Positions 1 through 8,613 of a DNA stretch of 64,000 bases are shown here, in pieces. Each line of letters begins with the position of its first letter. Within the stretch, counting starts at the first letter, position 1. Origin of the DNA: Actinosynnema sp042752395. Lineage in GTDB: Bacteria; Actinomycetota; Actinomycetes; Mycobacteriales; Pseudonocardiaceae. The translations under genes and the position numbers were made by a program. The DNA is taken from positions 1 to 64,000 of the forward strand of contig NZ_JBHYXZ010000024.1 of the NCBI RefSeq assembly GCF_042752395.1, written 5' to 3'. The notes beneath the pieces were generated by a model. That model did not search any database, was not told the DNA's origin, and saw only the letters and a program-made list of their open reading frames with translations.

Positions 1-1
1 G

Positions 2-1357
2 GCCGCCCGCCGGGCGCAGCGTGACGACGCCGCCTACCCGCTCGAACCGCCGGCGGGCCGGCGCGCGCGCCGTGACGACGCTCACCCGGTCGAGCCGCCG
101 ACGCCCGGTCGCCGCGCCCGCCGGGGCGACGAGCCGTTCCCGGCCGACGCGCCGCCCGCCGGCCGCCGGGCCCGGCGCGACGACGTGCCGCCCGTCCCGG
201 TGGACCCCGACAAGACCTCCTACGTCGAGCCGGTGGCGGTCGAGCACCCGGCCCGCCGGGCGGCGCCCTCCGAGGTGGCTGCCCGCCTCGGCGGCGCGCC
301 GGCCCCCGCCGGACCCGGGCGGCCCCGGCCCGCGCCGCCGGACGCGGACGCCACCCGCTACACGAACGCGTTCTCCGGCAGCCTGCCCCCGCCTCCCGGC
401 GCCCGCCCGCCCGGGCCGCCGCGTCGCCCTCGCCCCGTCGACCCGCCCACCGAGGTCATCGCGCCCGTGGACGACTACGACGACGACTACGAGGACTACG
501 ACGACGAAGAGGAGTTCTACGAGGACGACGACTACTACGACGACGAGGACGAGCAGCCCGCGCCGCCGCCCGACAGCGTGGCCCGCAAGACCGTCCGCGC
601 GATCGGCGAGCTGCTGATCACGGCCGGCCTGGTCATCCTGCTGTTCGTCGTCTACGAGGTGTACGTCACCGACCTCATCTCGGCGGGCAAGCAGGACGAC
701 GCCACGCAGGCGCTGGACGAGCAGTGGAACTCGAACACGGTCGAGTCCGACCCGCAGCGCCACGCCCAGTACGAGCTGCTGGACGGCCAGGCGTTCGCCA
801 AGATGTACATCCCCGCGTTCGGCCCGGACTACAAGTTCTCCATCGTCGAGGGCACCACCGACAAGGACCTGGAGATCGGCCCCGGCCACTACAAGGGCAC
901 GGCGCTGCCGGGCGACCCGGGCAACTTCTCCGTCGCGGGCCACCGGGTCGGCAAGGGCGCGCCCTTCAACGACCTGGACCTGCTGAACTCGTGCGACGCG
1001 ATCGTGGTCGAGACGCAGACCCAGTGGTTCGTCTACCGGGTGCTGCCGAAGTCCGGCGAGGCGGCGACGTGGGCGCAGAAGCAGGCCGACCCCAAGTGCG
1101 AGAAGGTCTCGCCGCTCGGCGCGCCCTACGACAAGACCGTCGGCCAGGAGATCGTGCTGCCCACGCAGGGCGAGGTCATCGACCCGGTGCCGCACTTCGA
1201 GGGCGAGGTGCCCGCGGCGCAGCAGGTGGCGCTGATGACGCTGACCACCTGCCACCCGCGGTTCTCCGACAAGCAGCGGCTCATCGTGCACTCGGTGCTG
1301 ACGATGAGCTACCCGAAGGCCCCCGGTTTCGTGCCCGAAGAGATGAAGGAGCAGTGA
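2..1357 (+). CDS. Class E sortase, 5' end outside the window
   Basis: Membrane-anchored transpeptidase family that attaches or processes surface proteins. The frame is already open at the left edge, so the start lies upstream; an internal GTG at 185 is a possible but less likely start. The visible N-terminal part has four variants of an Arg/Asp unit (GRRARRDD), a Pro-rich stretch and a dense Asp/Glu/Tyr patch (about 466-555). One transmembrane helix follows (about 610-680), then the sortase fold. The catalytic His is in AGHRVGKG (about 936-959), the Cys in TLTTCHP, and the Arg a few residues later in RFSDKQR. The stop overlaps the next start by one base. Streptomyces also has class E sortases beside pknB. 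No obvious sortase substrate is encoded nearby. Confidence 0.9.
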   Translation, partial: AARRAQRDDAAYPLEPPAGRRARRDDAHPVEPPTPGRRARRGDEPFPADAPPAGRRARRDDVPPVPVDPDKTSYVEPVAVEHPARRAAPSEVAARLGGAPAPAGPGRPRPAPPDADATRYTNAFSGSLPPPPGARPPGPPRRPRPVDPPTEVIAPVDDYDDDYEDYDDEEEFYEDDDYYDDEDEQPAPPPDSVARKTVRAIGELLITAGLVILLFVVYEVYVTDLISAGKQDDATQALDEQWNSNTVESDPQRHAQYELLDGQAFAKMYIPAFGPDYKFSIVEGTTDKDLEIGPGHYKGTALPGDPGNFSVAGHRVGKGAPFNDLDLLNSCDAIVVETQTQWFVYRVLPKSGEAATWAQKQADPKCEKVSPLGAPYDKTVGQEIVLPTQGEVIDPVPHFEGEVPAAQQVALMTLTTCHPRFSDKQRLIVHSVLTMSYPKAPGFVPEEMKEQ

Positions 1358-1515
1358 TGTACGGGTGGATCTGGCGGCACCTCCCCGGTCCGCTGCCCGT
1401 GCGCGTCCTGGAGGCGCTGGTGCTCGTGGCCGGGGTGGTCGCGCTGCTGATGTTCGTGGTGTTCCCGTGGGCGGAGCCGAAGCTGCCGTTCAACAACGTG
1501 ACGACGCCCCAGTAG
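1357..1515 (+). CDS. Small single-pass membrane protein, coupled to the sortase
   Basis: A 52-residue protein starting MYGWIWRHLPG. It has one hydrophobic helix (about residues 15-38) and a short polar tail ending NNVTTPQ. The ATG shares its A with the TGA of the sortase gene, so the two are translationally coupled. Small membrane proteins of this type are common at this position in the pknB cluster of actinobacteria. Function is not known; a partner or membrane adaptor for the sortase is an inference from coupling only. Confidence 0.8.
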   Translation: MYGWIWRHLPGPLPVRVLEALVLVAGVVALLMFVVFPWAEPKLPFNNVTTPQ

Positions 1516-1518
1516 CCG

Positions 1519-2874
1519 CTACGACCGGCAGATGCCGGTCATCTCCGCCCGGTCCACGACCTTGACCCGGTCGCGGCCGCGGGCGGCGCCGAGGGCCAGC
1601 TCGTGCGCGTCCAGCCGGCGCCACCCTTCGACGGTGGTGAACGGCACGGCGCGCTGCTCCAGGAACCGGACCACCGCGTCCGGCTCGCGGGCGGGCGCGG
1701 CCGGCAGCCCCGGCGCGTCGGCGAGCAGGCTGGTCACGGTCTCCAGCGCGTCGCCCTTGGTGTGGCCGATGAGGCCGACCGGGCCGCGCTTGACCCAGCC
1801 GGTGACGTACACGCCCGGCACGGCGCGCTCGTCCAGGTCGAGCACCCGGCCCGCCCGGTGCGGCACGGTGCCGGAGGAGTGGTCGAACGGCAGGTCGACC
1901 AGGGGCGTGGACAGGTAGCCGACGGCCCGGTAGACCGCCTGCACGGGCCAGTCGGTGAACTCGCCGGTGCCGCGCACGCCGCCGTCGCCGGTCAGCTCCA
2001 TCCGCTCGGTGCGCAGGCCGGTGACCGACCCGGACCCGAGCACCGCCACGGGCGCCTGCAGGAAGTGCAGGTGCAGCCGGCGCGGGCGGTCGCGGACGTC
2101 GCGGACCGCCCACTCCTGCAGGGTCTTGACCACCATCTCGACCTGCTTGTTCGACCGGATCGCGGCCATGCTCGCCGCGTCGAAATCGATGCCCTCGGGG
2201 TGCACGACCACCTCGACGTTGGGCGAGTGGTCCAGCTCCCGCAGCTCCAGCGGGGTGAACTTGGCCTGCGCCGGGCCGCGGCGGCCGAAGACGTGCACGT
2301 CGGTGACCGGGCTGGCCCGCAGCCCCTCGTGCACGGTGTCCGGGATGTCGGTGGCCAGCAGCTCGTCGGCGGTCTTGGCCAGCACGCGGGCGACGTCGAG
2401 CGCGACGTTGCCCACGCCGAGCACGGCGACCTCGCGGGCCCGCAGCGGCCAGGTGCGCGGCACGTCGGGGTGCCCGTCGTACCAGGAGACGAACTCGGCC
2501 GCGCCGTGGGAGCCGTCCAGCTCGATGCCGGGGATGTCCAGCGGCCGGTCCTTCTCCGCGCCGGTGGCGAAGACCACCGCGTCGTAGAAGTGCCGCAGGT
2601 CGTCCAGCTTGAGGTCGACGCCGTACCCGACGTTGCCGAAGAACCTGATCCCCGGCCGGTCCAGCACGCGTTGCAGGGCGTTGACGATGCCCTTGATGCG
2701 CGGGTGGTCCGGGGCGACGCCGTACCGGATCAGGCCGTACGGCGCGGGCAGCCGCTCGAACAGGTCGACGCCGACGTCCGTCCCCGACTCGGCCGCGGAC
2801 TTGGTGAGGAGGTCGGCGGCGTAGATGCCGGCGGGGCCGGCGCCGACGACGGCGACGCGCAGGGAACGGGTCAT
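1519..2874 (-). CDS. fprA: FprA-type ferredoxin/adrenodoxin NADP+ reductase
   Basis: A 451-residue soluble flavoprotein that moves electrons between NADPH and ferredoxin. An FAD-binding motif lies at the very N-terminus (VAVVGAGPAGIYA), a second dinucleotide fold for NADP is at VLGVGNVALDVARVL, and the C-terminal family signature YVTGWVKRGPVGLIGHTKGD is intact. Length is normal for the family. It is transcribed divergently from trpG. A sequence close to the DtxR/IdeR iron box overlaps its likely promoter. The GGAGGT in front of ATG is too close to act as a normal ribosome site, and a TAACCT -10 element lies 6 nt upstream of the ATG, so the message may be leaderless. Ferredoxin partners (iron-sulfur assembly, P450) are not visible nearby. 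Confidence 0.92.
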   Translation of the reverse strand: MTRSLRVAVVGAGPAGIYAADLLTKSAAESGTDVGVDLFERLPAPYGLIRYGVAPDHPRIKGIVNALQRVLDRPGIRFFGNVGYGVDLKLDDLRHFYDAVVFATGAEKDRPLDIPGIELDGSHGAAEFVSWYDGHPDVPRTWPLRAREVAVLGVGNVALDVARVLAKTADELLATDIPDTVHEGLRASPVTDVHVFGRRGPAQAKFTPLELRELDHSPNVEVVVHPEGIDFDAASMAAIRSNKQVEMVVKTLQEWAVRDVRDRPRRLHLHFLQAPVAVLGSGSVTGLRTERMELTGDGGVRGTGEFTDWPVQAVYRAVGYLSTPLVDLPFDHSSGTVPHRAGRVLDLDERAVPGVYVTGWVKRGPVGLIGHTKGDALETVTSLLADAPGLPAAPAREPDAVVRFLEQRAVPFTTVEGWRRLDAHELALGAARGRDRVKVVDRAEMTGICRS

Positions 2875-2880
2875 ACCTCC

Positions 2881-2902
2881 AGGTTAGGTGAGCCTAAGCT
2901 CA
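2881..2902 (-). promoter_or_regulatory. Putative DtxR/IdeR iron box over the fprA promoter
   Basis: TTAGGTGAGCCTAAGCTCA (2884-2902) matches about 15 of 19 positions of the actinobacterial iron-regulator consensus TTAGGTTAGGCTAACCTAA. It overlaps TAACCT (minus strand, 2886-2881), a good -10 hexamer for fprA. If functional, fprA would be repressed by Fe2+-loaded DtxR/IdeR. The box lies upstream of the probable trpG promoter and may not affect trpG. Confidence 0.6.
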
Positions 2903-2927
2903 CTTCTGGCGAGAGGTTGGTCACGGC

Positions 2928-2933
2928 TACGCT
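2928..2933 (+). promoter_or_regulatory. Probable -10 element for leaderless trpG
   Basis: TACGCT lies 7 nt upstream of the trpG ATG at 2941, and no purine-rich ribosome site lies between. This spacing is typical of leaderless actinobacterial transcripts. The -35 region is not clear. Confidence 0.4.
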
Positions 2934-2940
2934 GGCGGCC

Positions 2941-3585
2941 ATGCGCGTGCTCGTGGTCGACAACTACGACAGCTTCGTCTACAACCTCGTCCAGTACCTG
3001 GCCCAGCTCGGGGTCGAGTGCGTGGTGCGGCGCAACGACGCCGTCGAGCTGGACGAGGTCGACGACGTCGGCGGCGTCCTGGTCAGCCCCGGCCCCAGCA
3101 CGCCGGACAAGGCGGGCCGCAGCATGGACGTCATCCGCCACTGCGCGGACCGCGGCGTCCCCGTGTTCGGGGTGTGCCTGGGTCACCAGGCCATCGGCGC
3201 GGTGTGGGGCGGCACGGTCGACCTCGCGCCGGAACTCCTGCACGGCAAGACCAGCGTGGTGCACCACGACGGCGCGGGCGTGCTGAAGGGCGTGCCCAGC
3301 CCGTTCGTCGCCACCCGCTACCACTCGCTGACCGTGCTGCCGGACACCGTCCCGGCCGAGTTCGAGGTGACCGGCCGCACCGAGTCCGGCGTCGTGATGG
3401 CCATGCGCCACCGGGAACTGCCGGTCGAGGGCGTGCAGTTCCACCCGGAGTCCGTGCTGACCGAGGGCGGCCACCGGATGCTGGCGAACTGGCTGGCCGT
3501 GTGCGGCTTCGAGGTGCCCGAGGCGACCGTGTCGCAGCTGGAGAACGGCATGCGCCAACTCGCCGCGGCGGCCGGCCGGAAGTAG
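2941..3585 (+). CDS. trpG: Anthranilate / aminodeoxychorismate synthase glutamine amidotransferase subunit
   Basis: A 214-residue class I glutamine amidotransferase. It hydrolyses glutamine and passes ammonia to a chorismate-using partner (TrpE for tryptophan, PabB for folate); some TrpG proteins serve both. The N-terminus MRVLVVDNYDSFVYN is typical. The nucleophile Cys is in VFGVCLGHQA and the His-Glu pair in QFHPESV. It sits between the sortase/fprA block and pknB, the same neighbourhood as M. tuberculosis trpG (Rv0013). No synthase large subunit is in the window, so substrate choice (trpG versus pabA) cannot be decided here. A strong hairpin follows the stop. Confidence 0.93.
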   Translation: MRVLVVDNYDSFVYNLVQYLAQLGVECVVRRNDAVELDEVDDVGGVLVSPGPSTPDKAGRSMDVIRHCADRGVPVFGVCLGHQAIGAVWGGTVDLAPELLHGKTSVVHHDGAGVLKGVPSPFVATRYHSLTVLPDTVPAEFEVTGRTESGVVMAMRHRELPVEGVQFHPESVLTEGGHRMLANWLAVCGFEVPEATVSQLENGMRQLAAAAGRK

Positions 3586-3592
3586 GTCTCGT

Positions 3593-3627
3593 AAAAAGGC
3601 CCCCTCCGCGGTGGAGGGGGCCTTTTT
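3593..3627. terminator. Bidirectional intrinsic terminator between trpG and pknB
   Basis: Perfect 15-bp inverted repeat with A5 on the left and T5 on the right (stem AAAAAGGCCCCCTCC, loop GCGGT). It can terminate both the plus-strand trpG and the minus-strand fhaA-pknB transcript. Confidence 0.93.
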
Positions 3628-3637
3628 CGCGGGTCCG

Positions 3638-5644
3638 CTACCGGGTTGAGGTCGGTCCGCCGAGCTTGAAGTCGCCCAGGATCACGTTGATCCGGGCGTT
3701 CTTGCCGGCGGGCGCCTCGGGCTTGATCTCCTGGTCCAGGATCTTCTTGTCCTGGCCGATCTCGGAGACCGGCTCGCGGTCGCTCACGGCCAGGTCGTTG
3801 CCGGTCCAGCCGGCCTGGCTGAGCCTGCTGCGCGCCTGGTTCTCGGTGAGGCCGCGCAGGTCGGGCATGATGAACTGGTTGTTCTTGGACACGCTCAGCG
3901 TGACGACCGTGCCCTTCTCCAGCCGCCCCGGCGCGGGGTTCTGGGCCACGACCTCGTTCAACGGCTCCGGGCTGTCGACGTCCTTGGTCTGCACCTTGAA
4001 CCCGTTGCCCTCCAGGGTCGCCCGCGCGTTCTCCAGGGTCTGGCCGGTCACGTCCGGCAGCTGCACGGTGTCGGGCGCCTTGCCCAGCGTCACCGTGATG
4101 GTGCTGCCCTTGGGCGCGCTGGTGCCCGCCGACGGCGACTGCGAGACGACCTTGCCGACCAGGTTCGGGTCGTCGGTCTCGACGGTCTCGGTGGCCTGCT
4201 GGTAGACCCACTGCTCGGCTTCGAGCTTGCGCTGCGCGTCCTGGGGGCTCAGACCGGTGACGCTCGGCACCGGCGCGGCCTGCGGGGCGTCGCCGATCAC
4301 GAGCTTGACCACGCTGCGCTTGTCGACCTCGCGGTTCGCGGGCGGGTCGGTGGAGATCACCTTGCCGATCTGGTCCGCGGTGCACGTCGGCTGCGGCCCC
4401 GGCTGGCACGGCATCGTCTCGACCTCGACGGACAGCTCCTTGCCCTCCAGCTCGGCGCGGGCCGCCGACTGCTCCTTGCCGACCAGCGACGGCACGGTCA
4501 CCTTCTCCGTCGCCGCCTTGTTGTCGTCGCCGCCCATCAGGGACGTGGTGATCCACGTGGCGAGCGCGAGCACGGCGATGCAGAGCAGGACGACCAGCGC
4601 GATCATGATCGTCTTCTTGCGCCGCGCCCGCCGCTCCTCCTCTTCCTCGGCCAGCGGGTCGTACTCGGCCGGCTCGTCGCGCTGCGCCGCCGGCCGGTGC
4701 CGGCCGCCGCCGGTGGAGGGGGCGATCTCGGTGCGCGGCGCGGACGACTGGTTCAGCACCGCGGTGCGGTCCTCGGCCGTCATCACGGCGGGCGCCGACG
4801 GCCGCTGGCCGGACAGCACGCGCACCAGGTCCGCGCGCAGCTCGGCGGCCGACTGGTAGCGGTTGGCCGGTCCCTTGGCCATCGCCTTCAGCACGATCGC
4901 GTCCAGCGCGGGCGACACCTTCGGGTTCAGCGCCGACGGCGGCTTCGGGTCCTCCCGCACGTGCTGGTAGGCCACCGCCACGGGCGAGTCGCCGGTGAAC
5001 GGCGGCTCCCCGGTCAGCAGCTCGAACAGCACGCAGCCCGACGCGTACACGTCGGACCGCCCGTCCACCGCCTCGCCGCGGGCCTGCTCCGGCGACAGGT
5101 ACTGGGCGGTCCCTATCACGGCGGCGGTCTGGGTCACCGCGGCCTGGCCGTCGTGCACCGCGCGCGCGATGCCGAAGTCCATCACCTTCACCGCGCCCGA
5201 CCGGGTGATCATGACGTTCGCGGGCTTCACGTCCCGGTGCACGATCCCGTGCCGGTGGCTGAAGTCCAGCGCGGCCGACACGTCGGCCATGACCTCCATC
5301 GCCCGCTTGCCCGACAGCGGGCCCTGGGTCTTGACGATGTCGCGCAGCGTCCGCCCGTCGACGAACTCCATGACGATGTAGGGCAGCGGGCCGTACTCGG
5401 TCTGGGTCTCACCGGTGTCGTAGACCGCGACGATGGCGGGGTGGTTCAGCGCCGCCGAGTTCTGGGCCTCGCGACGGAACCGCTCCTGGAACTGGGTGTC
5501 ACGGGCGAGGTCGGCGCGCAGCACCTTGATGGCCACGTCCCGGCCGAGCCGGACGTCCCGGCCCTTGTGCACCTCCGACATGCCGCCGTAGCCGAGGGTC
5601 TCACCCAGTTCGTAGCGGTTGGAGAGCAGTCGCGGAGTGCTCAT
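3638..5644 (-). CDS. pknB: PASTA-domain Ser/Thr protein kinase PknB
   Basis: A 668-residue receptor kinase controlling cell-wall growth and division. The cytoplasmic kinase domain (about 10-275) has the glycine loop GYGGMSEV, Lys40, catalytic Asp138 in HRDVKPANV, Asp156 in DFG and activation-loop Thr171/Thr173, the same numbering as M. tuberculosis PknB. A juxtamembrane linker and one transmembrane helix (about 345-365) lead to four extracellular PASTA repeats that should bind muropeptides or lipid II. It is the last gene of the minus-strand fhaA-to-pknB cluster, 72 nt after pknA. PstP is the expected phosphatase. Confidence 0.97.
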   Translation of the reverse strand: MSTPRLLSNRYELGETLGYGGMSEVHKGRDVRLGRDVAIKVLRADLARDTQFQERFRREAQNSAALNHPAIVAVYDTGETQTEYGPLPYIVMEFVDGRTLRDIVKTQGPLSGKRAMEVMADVSAALDFSHRHGIVHRDVKPANVMITRSGAVKVMDFGIARAVHDGQAAVTQTAAVIGTAQYLSPEQARGEAVDGRSDVYASGCVLFELLTGEPPFTGDSPVAVAYQHVREDPKPPSALNPKVSPALDAIVLKAMAKGPANRYQSAAELRADLVRVLSGQRPSAPAVMTAEDRTAVLNQSSAPRTEIAPSTGGGRHRPAAQRDEPAEYDPLAEEEEERRARRKKTIMIALVVLLCIAVLALATWITTSLMGGDDNKAATEKVTVPSLVGKEQSAARAELEGKELSVEVETMPCQPGPQPTCTADQIGKVISTDPPANREVDKRSVVKLVIGDAPQAAPVPSVTGLSPQDAQRKLEAEQWVYQQATETVETDDPNLVGKVVSQSPSAGTSAPKGSTITVTLGKAPDTVQLPDVTGQTLENARATLEGNGFKVQTKDVDSPEPLNEVVAQNPAPGRLEKGTVVTLSVSKNNQFIMPDLRGLTENQARSRLSQAGWTGNDLAVSDREPVSEIGQDKKILDQEIKPEAPAGKNARINVILGDFKLGGPTSTR

Positions 5645-5716
5645 CAGTGCTTCGTCCCGCTCCTCGTCAACGGTCTCACCATCAAGCCTTGCGTTCGCTG
5701 TCGTACCGTTCGCGCG

Positions 5717-7150
5717 TCATGTCGGTACACACGTCACCGTGACCCGTGAGCCGATCGCAACCTCACCGGTCGGCGCCAGGTCCGTCACCAGGCACCGCTC
5801 CGGCTCCCGCGGCGCACCCCCGTCCTCGGAATGCACCTCGGGCGCCAGGCCGTGCCCGGAGAGCCGCTTCGCGACCTCGTCCACCGGCAGGTCGACGAAG
5901 TCCGATTTCGTGATCGTCACCTTCGGTTTGCCGGGGAGCCGATCGGTCGAGTCGTCCAACGGGCGGGCGCTCGTGGTGCCCTGCTGCGTCGCCCCGCCGG
6001 GCACCTCGTCCTCCTTCAGCGCCCAGCGCAACACGACCACGCCGAGCACCAGCAGCGCGACCACCAGCAGAGCGACCATAACCCACAGCACGACCCGGTT
6101 GCGCCCCGGAGGCGGTGGACCCGCCGGCAACGGACGGAAAGCGCCCGTGTGCGGAGTGTTCAGGGCCGGTGGCACCGGTTGCAGGCCGGGTCGCGACCCG
6201 GGGTGGGTCACCGGGTTGCCCGGGTGGTGGTGCTGGGGATGGGCCGGGGGCGGCGTCATCGGCGCGACCATCGGCGCGCCGACCGCCATCGCCAGCCCGG
6301 ACGGCGCGGGCAGCGGCTGGCCGGCGCGCACCGCGCTCACCGCGGACGCGAACTCGCCGCCGTTGCGGTACCGCTGGCGGGGGTCCTTCACCAGGGTCGC
6401 CTCGATCAGCGCCCGGGGACCCGGCGGCACGTCCGGCGGCAGCGGCGGGGCGATGTCGCGGATGTGCATCATCGCGACCGTCACCGCGTTCTCCGACAGG
6501 AACGGCCGGTGCCCGGTCAGGCACTCGTAACCGCACACGGCCAGCGCGTACACGTCCGACGCGGGCTCGGCGGCGTGGCCGAGCGCCTGCTCCGGCGCGA
6601 TGTAGTGGGCGGTGCCCATGACCATCCCGCTGTGCGTGACCGGCGCGGCGTCGGCGGCCTTCGCGATGCCGAAGTCGGTGATCTTCACCTTGCCGGTCGG
6701 CGTCACCAGGATGTTGCCGGGCTTCACGTCCCGGTGCACCAGGCCGCGCTCGTGCGCGGCCTGCAACGCGTTGCCCGCCTGCTCCAGCAGGTCGAGCGTG
6801 CGGTCCGCGCCGAGCCGGCCGCGGGCGATGATCGCGGCCAGCGGCTCGCCCTCGACCAGCTCCATCACCAGGTAGGCGGTGTCCTCCGGCCCGTCCGGGA
6901 CCGACGCCGTCTCGCCGTAGTCGTGCACCGCGGCGATGCCGGGGTGGTTGAGCGACGCGGTGGTGCGCGCCTCGATCCGGAACCGGTTCAGGAACTCGGC
7001 GTCACCGCTCAGCTCGGCCTTCAGCACCTTCACCGCGACCTTGCGGTCGAGCCGGGTGTCGTCGGCCTCCCAGACCTCGCCCATGCCGCCGACGGCGATC
7101 CGCCTGGACAGGCGGTACCGCTCGGCGAGCAACTGGCCGGAGGTCAGCAT
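5717..7150 (-). CDS. pknA: Ser/Thr protein kinase PknA with a PASTA-like ectodomain
   Basis: A 477-residue membrane kinase acting with PknB. The start ATG shares its first base with the TGA of pbpA. The kinase domain (about 10-275) has VGGMGEVWEA, HRDVKPGNI, DFGIAK and the GTAHYIAPEQA activation segment. A Pro/His-rich linker and one transmembrane helix (about 355-380) follow. Outside the membrane a single segment of about 65 residues (VTITKSDFVDLPVDEVAKRL onward) looks like one divergent PASTA repeat with two Cys. M. tuberculosis PknA lacks such a domain, so this copy may sense ligand itself. Identity rests on kinase motifs plus position between pbpA and pknB. Confidence 0.94.
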   Translation of the reverse strand: MLTSGQLLAERYRLSRRIAVGGMGEVWEADDTRLDRKVAVKVLKAELSGDAEFLNRFRIEARTTASLNHPGIAAVHDYGETASVPDGPEDTAYLVMELVEGEPLAAIIARGRLGADRTLDLLEQAGNALQAAHERGLVHRDVKPGNILVTPTGKVKITDFGIAKAADAAPVTHSGMVMGTAHYIAPEQALGHAAEPASDVYALAVCGYECLTGHRPFLSENAVTVAMMHIRDIAPPLPPDVPPGPRALIEATLVKDPRQRYRNGGEFASAVSAVRAGQPLPAPSGLAMAVGAPMVAPMTPPPAHPQHHHPGNPVTHPGSRPGLQPVPPALNTPHTGAFRPLPAGPPPPGRNRVVLWVMVALLVVALLVLGVVVLRWALKEDEVPGGATQQGTTSARPLDDSTDRLPGKPKVTITKSDFVDLPVDEVAKRLSGHGLAPEVHSEDGGAPREPERCLVTDLAPTGEVAIGSRVTVTCVPT

Positions 7151-8613
7151 CAGCGTCCCCCGAGGTAGGCGCCGATGACCGCGCGGCCGATCGGCGCGGC
7201 GACCCGGCCACCCGTGGCCGACAGGCCCTGCTGCCCGCCGTTCTCCACGATCACCGCGATCGCGATCTCGGGCTTCTCGGCCGGCGCGAACGCCACGTAC
7301 CAGGCGTGCGGGTTGGTCGAGCGCACGTCGTCGCCGTGCTCGGCGGTGCCCGTCTTCGACGCGATGGTCACGCCGCTGAGCTTGCCGCCGCCGCCCGTGT
7401 TGTTCTCCGAGGCGATCATCATGTCGCGCAGCGCGTTGGCCTGCGCGGGCTCCATCGCCTCGTCGACCTCGTCCGGCTTGGTCTCGCTGATCGCCTGGAG
7501 GTCCGGCGCGAGGATCTTGCCGATCAGGTGCGGCTGCATCCGCACGCCGCCGTTGGCGATGGTCGCCGCCAGCACCGCGTTGGCCAGCGGCGTCACCCGG
7601 ACGTCCTTCTGGCCGATGCCGGTCTGGTAGATCGACGGCTTGTCCGCCATGGGGCCGAGCGTCGAGGGCACGACCGACAGCGGGATCTTCAGGTCCTGCT
7701 CGCCGATGCCGAACTTGGCCGCCTGGTCGCGCAGCTTCTCCGGGCCGAGTTCCGCGGCCAGCACCGCGAACGCGGTGTTGCACGACTTGGCCAGCGCCTC
7801 CTGCAGGGAGGCGGTGACGCCGTTGCCGCAGGTGGTGTCGTTGAAGTTCGGCAGCGGGGTGTTCGTGCCCGGCAGCGTGATCACCGGGCGGCCGTCGACC
7901 TCGCTGTCCTTGGTCTTGCCCTCGGCCAGCGCCGCCGCGGTCACCACCAGCTTGAACGTCGAACCGGGCGGGTAGTTCTCGTGCACCGCGCGGTTGAGCA
8001 TCGGCTTGGACTCGTCCGCGTCGTAGGCGGTCCACGCCTCTTCCTGCACGTCCACGTCGTGGCTGGCGAGCACGTTCGGGTCGTAGGACGGGGTGCTCGC
8101 CATGGCCAGGATCTCGCCGGTCTGCGGCCGGATGGCCACCACCGTGCCGGTCACGCCCTGGAGCCGCTCGAACGCCGCCTGCTGGAGCTTCGCGTCGATG
8201 GTGAGCTGGAGGCTGCCGCCCTTGGGGTCGCGGCCCGTGATCAGGTCCGACACCCGGCGCGCGAACAGCCGGTCGTCCGAGCCGTTGAGCAGGTCGTCCT
8301 CGGCGCGCTCCATGCCGCCCGCGCCGTACAGCGTGGAGAAGTAGCCGGTCACCGGCGCGAACGCGGGGCCGTTGGCGTAGGTGCGCAGGTAGCGCAGCCG
8401 GTCGTCGACCCGCTGCACGCTGGCCAGCGGCGTGCCGTCGGCGGAGATGATCTGGCCGCGCTCCCGCGAGTACTGGTCCAGCACCACCCGGCGGTTGAGC
8501 GGGTTCTTGCGGTAGTCGTCGGCCTTGATGACCTGCACGTACGTCGCGTTGCCGAGCAGCAGGAGCATCATCGCCATCATGGCGAGGCCGACCCGGCGGA
8601 GCGGTGTGTTCAT
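7150..8613 (-). CDS. pbpA: Penicillin-binding protein A, class B transpeptidase
   Basis: A 487-residue peptidoglycan transpeptidase anchored by one N-terminal helix (residues about 5-25). Active-site motifs are present in order: STFK (in NYPPGSTFKLV), SCN (in AKSCNTAF) and KTG (in SKTGTAEH). It is the partner of RodA in septal/lateral wall synthesis and, in mycobacteria, a PknB substrate. Its ATG overlaps the rodA stop by ATGA, and its own stop overlaps the pknA start, so rodA-pbpA-pknA form one coupled unit. Confidence 0.97.
   Translation of the reverse strand: MNTPLRRVGLAMMAMMLLLLGNATYVQVIKADDYRKNPLNRRVVLDQYSRERGQIISADGTPLASVQRVDDRLRYLRTYANGPAFAPVTGYFSTLYGAGGMERAEDDLLNGSDDRLFARRVSDLITGRDPKGGSLQLTIDAKLQQAAFERLQGVTGTVVAIRPQTGEILAMASTPSYDPNVLASHDVDVQEEAWTAYDADESKPMLNRAVHENYPPGSTFKLVVTAAALAEGKTKDSEVDGRPVITLPGTNTPLPNFNDTTCGNGVTASLQEALAKSCNTAFAVLAAELGPEKLRDQAAKFGIGEQDLKIPLSVVPSTLGPMADKPSIYQTGIGQKDVRVTPLANAVLAATIANGGVRMQPHLIGKILAPDLQAISETKPDEVDEAMEPAQANALRDMMIASENNTGGGGKLSGVTIASKTGTAEHGDDVRSTNPHAWYVAFAPAEKPEIAIAVIVENGGQQGLSATGGRVAAPIGRAVIGAYLGGR

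Noticed and set aside
1603..2940. Long plus-strand frame opposite fprA reading into trpG
   Set aside because: It is the antisense of fprA; trpG starts at 2941 by protein similarity.
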